This document shows positions 22,003 to 26,862 of a stretch of 26,862 nt of DNA, one piece after another. The stretch covers positions 1 to 26,862 of the forward strand of contig DATMYQ010000283.1 in NCBI GenBank assembly GCA_035560935.1. Reading direction: 5' to 3'. Within the stretch, counting starts at the first letter, position 1, and every line of letters begins with the position of its first letter. The notes below the pieces were generated by a model, which was not told where the DNA came from, searched no databases, and was given only the letters and a program-made list of their open reading frames with translations. Made by a program: the position numbers and the translations under genes. The stretch is from DATMYQ01 sp035560935. Lineage in GTDB: Bacteria; Bacillota; Negativicutes; Sporomusales; Sporomusaceae.

Positions 22003-25000
22003 TAATGGTCCACTCCTTCGGTATCTAATGGATCGGCGATCAGCGGCAGCAGAAACCATACGGTAGTACCGCTGCCGGTAACGCTTTCAATATGCAGCGG
22101 CTGAGAGTAATCCAGCTCCAGACGGCGGCGGATATTACTCAGACCGATGCCAACGGTGCGGTGAGTTCCGGCAAGAATTTCCTGCAGCCGGTCGGCGGCA
22201 ATGCCGACGCCGTCATCCGTCACCGTGAATTTGAGTCCTTCAGCGGTGGTTTGGATGTAGATCCGAATACGGCCACCGCCCGTTTTTTCATAAATGCCGT
22301 GTTTGACGGCGTTTTCCACCAATGGTTCAAGAATCAGCGGCGGAACAAGCTGCGACGCAGCTGCATCACAGTGTATTTCATAGCGAAGCAGATCGCCAAA
22401 CCGGGCTTGCTCAATCGTCAGGTAGGAGGTTACCATGGCCAGTTCTTCGCCCAGTTGGATAAAACGGTGTTCTGATTCGCCGAAACGTAGACGGGTGCTG
22501 ATCAGCGTGCTGAATTCTCCCAGCAGTTGATGAGCTTTTTCCGGCTGGGTAAGGCAAAATCCCATAATGGTGTTGATCACGTTATAAAAGAAATGGGGTT
22601 TGATCTGCGCCAGCAGAAAATCCCGCTGACTGTCCATGGCCTGCTGGAGTGATTTTTTCATGCTGAGCAGTGCGCCGACACGGGCCAGCAATTCTTGCTT
22701 GTCAAACGGTTTGGACAAATAGTCGTTGGCACCAGTAGACAAGGCCAACACAATATCATCCGGTTTGTTACGGACGGTAAGAATTAAAATGGGCAGTTCC
22801 GGTGAAGTGAAACGTTCGCGCAGGCGACGACAGACTTCGTAGCCGGACAGGTCGGGCAGCATCAAATCCAGAATGACCAGATCGAAGTCATTGGCGGTAA
22901 CCTGTTCCAGTGCTTCCCGCCCGGTTCGGGCCCGGATGGTTTGGTAGGGCAAGTTCTGAAAATGATGTTCCAAAATTTCCAGATTGAGCGGTTCATCATC
23001 AACGATCAAAATAGCGGGATACAACCCGGGAATGGAGTTCGGCTGTGAAAAATGATCATCAGACGGCAGATCGGGAACGGTGAAAGTAACCGGTTCGGCG
23101 GTTGCCGGCGCGGACACCGCCGGCAAGGTAAAGGAAAAATGCGCGCCACGTTGACTGGATTGCAGCTGAACGGTGCCGCCCTGCCATTCCACTAATTTTT
23201 TTACGATACTCAGTCCTAGTCCGGAGCCTTGGCTATCAGAGCTCTGCAGGTTGGGCACCTGGATGTAGGGTTCAAAAATCCGCGAAAAATATTCGGGGGG
23301 AATGCCGGGGCCGGTATCCACTACATGGATGGTGAGCAAATCGTTACGGTCATCGGGAGTGGCATAGATACGGACTTCGCCAGCGGGGACGTGTTTCACG
23401 GCATTTTCAACAAGATTGTGAAGGATTTGCTGCAATTTATCGCGGTCAGCCCGGATATAGTAGCCGGGATCAATATCATTCAGCAAAAGCAGCGGTTTTT
23501 CGGCGGTCAGCATCCGGCATATGGCGATGACTGGCTCTACGGCGGCATGTAAGGAGATCGTTTCGGGTTCCAGGCGGGTGTCACGATATTTCAGTTTGAG
23601 GAAGGTTTGAATGTCGGTCACTAGATTTCGCAGGCGGCGATTAGCGGCCAAAACGGTATCTAATGCCTGTCGTTCGCTATCGGTCAAACGGGGTGTGGCC
23701 GCATCGCGGATGGTTTCCAGTAATCCATGGATGCCGTGAACGGGTGTCAATAGTTCATGGGATGCTTCGGCCAGAAACTCGTCTTTCATTTTATCGGCGG
23801 CCGCCAGTTGAATATTAAGTTTTTCAATAGTTGCAAAAGAGGCCAAAAAGCGCTGCAGTATCAGCCGGAACTGGATAATAGTCAGGAACAATAAACCCAG
23901 CCAGTAATAATTGCCGGTCTGAATCACATCAGAATAGTACAATTGATCATTGGCGACGGCAACCATCAGGCAAATATGGCCAAATAGTAACGGACTGGCC
24001 GTACTGTCTTTTTTATACGCTGCCCGGCAGAGCACCAGTAGCAAATAGACCAGCAGCACCATAAGAAACAGATTGGCAAAAGAGAGATAACTGGAAAAAA
24101 ACCAGACTGGCGAAAAGGCAATGAATACGATTTGAATCAGGGCAACGACGGAAACCCCGATCAGCAGAGGACGGGGAATCCGTTCCGGCAGCATCTTACG
24201 AATAAACCAGGCATAAAAAACGAGTCCGAACATGGAAAAATACTCCATGCGCAAAATGAATTCCTGGGGTAACGCGGGAAAGGACTGGAGCAGGACAATG
24301 CTGCCCAGAGTAATCTCCCGCGGCGCCATCGTCAGAAGCGATAGTGAAAAAACCAACGCGGCTTTTTCGGAACGGCGAATCGCAAAGAGGGTCAGGGAAA
24401 ATAGGCCCACCGCGCAGAGAGCACCAAATGTGAACAGATGAAAAGCATTGTCGCGCATGTATTGAAGTTCCAGATTTTCCTGATCACCCAAGCGGATGGA
24501 ACGCCGTACCCCTCCTTTGGCCTGCAGATAGTTGGATACCTGCAGCACCAGTTCAATCTTGCCATTTTCGGGAGTGACCGGAACAATTTTATCGTAATAG
24601 CGGGCTACGGCATCGGCACTGTCGGCAGCAACGACTCCGGCCGAGGACAACAGGCGACCGTTTACCCAGAGTTGATGGGCGGTACGTGGTGAGGAAAATT
24701 GCAGCGCCAATGGCCGGCTGGTATAAGGAACGCTGATGGTCAGCCGGTAGGTGCCATAGCCTGAGCCGGGGAAATCGCTGCTGCCACGGACATAGGAATT
24801 CCAGGGACCGGGAACGCTGACCCATTCGCGGTCCAGTGAAAGCGGAACGTTAGCGTGAAAATTGATCGGCGTCAGCAATTGCCGGCCATAAAACTCCCAT
24901 TCGCCATCAAGCGGCAATGGAGACTGCTCCGGTGAAAAAGAGATCCGCGAAAAATCAATAACCCCTTTTATGGCCTGGGGCAGCGGCGGGACAGGTCGCG

Positions 25001-25115
25001 TGTCACCAGCGGCAAAACCTGCTGTGGGCAACAATAAAAGTAACAACCAAACAAAAGCCGAAGTTGTTTTTAGTATGTGCGAAAAATTTTGATGGGAAAT
25101 TGAGCCAAAGTTCAT
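22002..25115 (-). CDS. Hybrid 7TM sensor with two different histidine-kinase modules
   Basis: The 1037-residue protein starts at the ATG at 25115 (AAGG eight bases upstream; a GTG three codons earlier is weaker). Domains: signal peptide (1-36); periplasmic jelly-roll resembling galactose-binding domains (about 60-215, DGEWEFYG, GYGTYRL, LWVNG); 7TM-DISM-type membrane region (about 225-420); HisKA with His453 (SHELLTP); HATPase with N-box near 571 and DTGPGI, GSGLGL; receiver with Asp750; LytS-type kinase with His841 (QIKPHFFYNV); second HATPase (VENAVKHG near 933, DDGVGI). The first kinase could phosphorylate Asp750 and thereby control the second, which then signals to the overlapping LytTR protein. 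The order of phosphotransfer is inference. Carbohydrate sensing is suggested by the jelly-roll only. Confidence 0.93.
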   Translation of the reverse strand: MNFGSISHQNFSHILKTTSAFVWLLLLLLPTAGFAAGDTRPVPPLPQAIKGVIDFSRISFSPEQSPLPLDGEWEFYGRQLLTPINFHANVPLSLDREWVSVPGPWNSYVRGSSDFPGSGYGTYRLTISVPYTSRPLALQFSSPRTAHQLWVNGRLLSSAGVVAADSADAVARYYDKIVPVTPENGKIELVLQVSNYLQAKGGVRRSIRLGDQENLELQYMRDNAFHLFTFGALCAVGLFSLTLFAIRRSEKAALVFSLSLLTMAPREITLGSIVLLQSFPALPQEFILRMEYFSMFGLVFYAWFIRKMLPERIPRPLLIGVSVVALIQIVFIAFSPVWFFSSYLSFANLFLMVLLVYLLLVLCRAAYKKDSTASPLLFGHICLMVAVANDQLYYSDVIQTGNYYWLGLLFLTIIQFRLILQRFLASFATIEKLNIQLAAADKMKDEFLAEASHELLTPVHGIHGLLETIRDAATPRLTDSERQALDTVLAANRRLRNLVTDIQTFLKLKYRDTRLEPETISLHAAVEPVIAICRMLTAEKPLLLLNDIDPGYYIRADRDKLQQILHNLVENAVKHVPAGEVRIYATPDDRNDLLTIHVVDTGPGIPPEYFSRIFEPYIQVPNLQSSDSQGSGLGLSIVKKLVEWQGGTVQLQSSQRGAHFSFTLPAVSAPATAEPVTFTVPDLPSDDHFSQPNSIPGLYPAILIVDDEPLNLEILEHHFQNLPYQTIRARTGREALEQVTANDFDLVILDLMLPDLSGYEVCRRLRERFTSPELPILILTVRNKPDDIVLALSTGANDYLSKPFDKQELLARVGALLSMKKSLQQAMDSQRDFLLAQIKPHFFYNVINTIMGFCLTQPEKAHQLLGEFSTLISTRLRFGESEHRFIQLGEELAMVTSYLTIEQARFGDLLRYEIHCDAAASQLVPPLILEPLVENAVKHGIYEKTGGGRIRIYIQTTAEGLKFTVTDDGVGIAADRLQEILAGTHRTVGIGLSNIRRRLELDYSQPLHIESVTGSGTTVWFLLPLIADPLDTEGVDH

Positions 25116-25147
25116 GAGAAACACCTTTCACCATGGTCTGTGTGATT

Positions 25148-25156
25148 ATTATAACA
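25148..25156 (-). promoter_or_regulatory. Extended -10 promoter of the sensor gene
   Basis: The minus strand reads TGTTATAAT, an extended -10, 33 bases before the ATG at 25115. A TTGATT about 20 bases further upstream is a poorly spaced -35. Confidence 0.55.
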
Positions 25157-25244
25157 CATAAAAGTTCAGTTAAAATCAACTTCAACCACGCTGTCCCGAT
25201 CCTATGACTCCAAAAAGAATCTGTCAACTCACTCGAAAATCACC

Positions 25245-25277
25245 AAAAAAAGCCGTCCGCACGAAGGCAGACGGCTT
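25245..25277 (-). terminator. Terminator of the 48-residue membrane-protein gene
   Basis: AAGCCGTC (25250-25257) pairs with GACGGCTT (25270-25277). On the minus strand the stem ends in a run of seven T. It lies 14 bases past the small gene's stop codon, supporting that gene as real. Confidence 0.85.
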
Positions 25278-25290
25278 AATCGCATGTCGT

Positions 25291-25437
25291 TTAAAGAATT
25301 TCTTTTTTGCCCAGACTGCCGGCAATTTGTTTCAGCGATCTGGAAATAGTATACAGCAGGTATAATCCGCCGGCCACTACGATAAAATGGAATCCGCCAA
25401 AGACGACCATTGCTATGGGCGAATGTGCAGCGTACAT
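25291..25437 (-). CDS. 48-residue single-helix membrane protein
   Basis: A short reading frame from the ATG at 25437 to TAA at 25291 encodes 48 residues. It begins MYAAHSPIAMVVFGGFHF, continues as a hydrophobic helix (about residues 8-31) with a GG pair, and ends in a basic amphipathic tail SRSLKQIAGSLGKKEIL. The evidence for a real gene is AAGGAG nine bases before the ATG, a TATAAT at 25461-25466 and a strong terminator just behind. The predicted topology is N-out, C-in with a positive cytoplasmic end. I do not recognise a family. It could be a subunit or regulator of a membrane complex. Confidence 0.72.
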   Translation of the reverse strand: MYAAHSPIAMVVFGGFHFIVVAGGLYLLYTISRSLKQIAGSLGKKEIL

Positions 25438-25644
25438 GATCGATCACTCCTTCTGATTTGATTATACGGCTACGGTGTGACAAAATCATGACAGCGGCAT
25501 TCCCCTTATAAAATAACGGTACTGTTTAAAGCTTGTCATGCCGCGCGTAAGTTTTCCTGCCTGGAAAGCTTATCATTATTCACAGACCAGGATATGGCCA
25601 AGTCTGCTTCCCTATGTGTTACGTGAAAGTGCCCGGCAATAAAA

Positions 25645-25690
25645 AGTTTAACGGGCAAAGCACCCGCCCGGGTGCTTTGCCCGTTAAACT
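25645..25690 (-). terminator. Terminator with a perfect 21-base-pair stem
   Basis: Bases 25645-25665 pair perfectly with 25670-25690 around a GCCC loop. On the minus strand TTTTTA follows. The last stem base is also the first base of the stop codon of the four-cysteine gene. The stem is much longer than usual for a terminator. Confidence 0.85.
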
Positions 25691-25842
25691 CACTTCGTTT
25701 CCAGCAGTTCTTCCGCCCGCTTCAATAACTGGATATCACCGCACAGAGGTTCCCCGCTGCAAGCTTGGCTCATCTGGCATTTCCCGCAGATGGATTCCGC
25801 CATATGAGCCAAACCGGCAGCCACTTCCTGATTCTGAAGCAT
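25690..25842 (-). CDS. 50-residue four-cysteine protein
   Basis: The ATG at 25842 follows AAAGGAGG by seven bases, an excellent ribosome site; a longer ORF to 25893 would start upstream of it. The protein has 50 residues with a C-x2-C-x5-C-x5-C cluster (CGKC, ACSGEPLCGD) between two short helices, AAGLAHMAESI and IQLLKRAEELLE. This suggests a zinc or iron-sulfur site, or a disulfide-bonded mini-protein, though no signal peptide is present. It is a single-gene unit with its own promoter and a very strong terminator. No family is recognised. Confidence 0.8.
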   Translation of the reverse strand: MLQNQEVAAGLAHMAESICGKCQMSQACSGEPLCGDIQLLKRAEELLETK

Positions 25843-25864
25843 GCTGCCACCTCCTTTTAAAGTC

Positions 25865-25893
25865 AGTATACGCCTCCGGCCCGGGTACCACAA
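25865..25893 (-). promoter_or_regulatory. Promoter of the four-cysteine gene
   Basis: On the minus strand TTGTGG (25888-25893) and TATACT (25865-25870) are separated by 17 bases, with the ribosome site directly downstream. Confidence 0.6.
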
Positions 25894-26003
25894 TCACCGT
25901 TTTTAGTCTTTACAGTCACGCAGCCTAAGCTTTTGCCACTATTTAAGCCTAAACAGCCCCACAAGACGTTCCAGGGGAAATTTCAGACAATTACAGCGTC
26001 CTG

Positions 26004-26862
26004 TTAGCGTCGTTCTGCTTCGACTGCTTTGCCCATGGCCTTATCCAAAGTGGCTTTGCTCACATTGTAATCGTAGAGTGATTCAAAATAAGCCGTTTTT
26101 ACCGAGGTAAGGGCGACCTGCGCATCCACTACATCCAGATTAGTAGCAAGGCTGACACCGTAACGCGCCTGCGCCAGCGCAAAATCTTCCGTGGCCTTAT
26201 CGACCGCTACCTTATTTGTTGCAATATTGCTTTCCGCTTTTACCATATTAAGGTAGGCTTGCTGAACGCTGAGTTCCACTGCCGCCGCCGTATCATTCGC
26301 CTGATGCCGGGACTGTTCCAACAGGCTTTTTGACGCTTTGACGCCGGCATTCGTTACATTTCCGTCAAAGAGATTCAGCCGGGCCGTTACCCCCACCATC
26401 CATTGCTTTGTATTGTATTCGTCAATCTTGGTATCATACGAACTGTAAGAGGCATCCATTGATACGTTTAAATTTTTCCCGGCTGCCGCAATTCCAATAC
26501 CGGCTTCCGCCTGCTTAACCGCTTTTTGTGCTGCCAGTTGATCCGGACGGTGCTGAATTGCATATGAAATGCAGTCCTCCAGATGATACTCACCCTTTTC
26601 GTACTGAAGAGTGTCTTTTACCTCAACTGCCTGCCGGATAGGCAATCCAACGATTCGATTAAACACCGCAACGGCCAGTTTAGTATTGTTTTGTGCCGTA
26701 ACCATACTCTGTTTTGCATTGGCCAATTCTACTTCGGAACGGAGTACGTCGACTTTAGCCACATTGCCGACAGCCATCTGAGCTTCCACGTTTTTCAAAT
26801 GTTCCGAAAGCTGTTTGACGGCCTCTTCTCGGACCTGCTGAAGATTTTTACAGGATAAAATA
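26004..26862 (-). CDS. tolC: TolC-family outer-membrane efflux protein (partial)
   Basis: The frame stays open to the right edge, so this is the C-terminal part (286 codons visible) of a longer protein, normally about 420-480 residues. It has TolC/OEP features: long heptad-rich helices (VDVLRSEVELANAKQSMVTAQN; a second repeat with KATEDFALAQARYGVSLATNLDV), a mid-repeat strand region GIGIAAAGKNLNVSMDASYSS and VTARLNLFDG, and the closing ALTSVKTAYFESLYDYNVSKATLDKAMG. TolC proteins form trimeric channels across the outer membrane and periplasm for RND, ABC or MFS pumps. Its presence indicates a double-membraned organism. The partner pump and signal peptide would lie beyond the window. An internal TTG at 26798 is not the true start. 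Confidence 0.93.
   Translation of the reverse strand, partial: ILSCKNLQQVREEAVKQLSEHLKNVEAQMAVGNVAKVDVLRSEVELANAKQSMVTAQNNTKLAVAVFNRIVGLPIRQAVEVKDTLQYEKGEYHLEDCISYAIQHRPDQLAAQKAVKQAEAGIGIAAAGKNLNVSMDASYSSYDTKIDEYNTKQWMVGVTARLNLFDGNVTNAGVKASKSLLEQSRHQANDTAAAVELSVQQAYLNMVKAESNIATNKVAVDKATEDFALAQARYGVSLATNLDVVDAQVALTSVKTAYFESLYDYNVSKATLDKAMGKAVEAERR

Overview
The window looks like chromosome from a diderm, anaerobic member of the Firmicutes, most likely Negativicutes/Sporomusaceae. That placement is an inference. It rests on a TolC-type outer-membrane efflux protein at the right edge alongside Firmicutes-style AGGAGG ribosome sites, rho-independent terminators, extended -10 promoters, acetoacetate/CoA-transferase fermentation genes and LytS/LytTR signalling. 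No rRNA, tRNA, CRISPR array, insertion sequence or phage gene is visible, and there is no gene-free stretch longer than about 250 bases.

Layout, left to right. Bases 1-2072: a small zinc-ribbon protein (+), then on the minus strand a secreted protein, a DUF2164 protein and a LysR regulator. Bases 2073-3159: a compact regulatory region with two face-to-face promoters and two LysR-type dyads, then an EamA/DMT exporter (+). Bases 3161-4413: a translationally coupled pair on the minus strand, RppH-type Nudix hydrolase then SagB-type dehydrogenase. Bases 4625-6300: an orphan oligopeptide-binding lipoprotein (+) ending in a strong bidirectional terminator. Bases 6304-7799: a universal stress protein and a soluble mini-chemoreceptor (-).

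Bases 7926-13732: a six-gene minus-strand catabolic operon. In transcription order it encodes a beta-keto acid cleavage enzyme (BKACE/Kce family), a 3-hydroxyacyl-CoA-dehydrogenase-family enzyme, the AtoE transporter, both CoA-transferase subunits AtoD and AtoA, and a thiolase. A near-consensus sigma-54 promoter lies in front of it. Just upstream are a LarA (nickel-pincer hydroxyacid racemase) homologue and, overlapping its stop codon, a PAS-AAA+-HTH sigma-54 activator. The predicted chemistry is: 3-hydroxy acid to 3-keto acid; 3-keto acid + acetyl-CoA to acyl-CoA + acetoacetate; CoA transfer to acetoacetate; thiolysis to two acetyl-CoA. This would degrade a short 3-hydroxy or 3-keto acid without an ATP-dependent activation step. 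The substrate is unknown, and the active-site sequence of the BKACE argues against lysine-derived 3-keto-5-aminohexanoate.

Bases 16749-22002 (-): a secreted PsbP-like protein; a three-gene set of extracytoplasmic binding proteins (two PstS-like, one TAXI-like) with no permease, the TAXI protein having a second membrane helix and a cytoplasmic tail; a small DUF5684-like membrane protein; and a LytTR response regulator. Bases 22002-25115 (-): a hybrid sensor with a periplasmic jelly-roll domain, a 7TM region, a HisKA kinase, a receiver and a second, LytS-type kinase, overlapping the LytTR gene. Bases 25291-25842 (-): two tiny genes (48-residue single-helix membrane protein, 50-residue four-cysteine protein). 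Bases 26004-26862 (-): the C-terminal part of a TolC-family protein running off the edge.

The strongest leads are the BKACE/Ato operon with its sigma-54 control region and LarA partner, and the permease-less binding-protein trio beside the double-kinase sensor.
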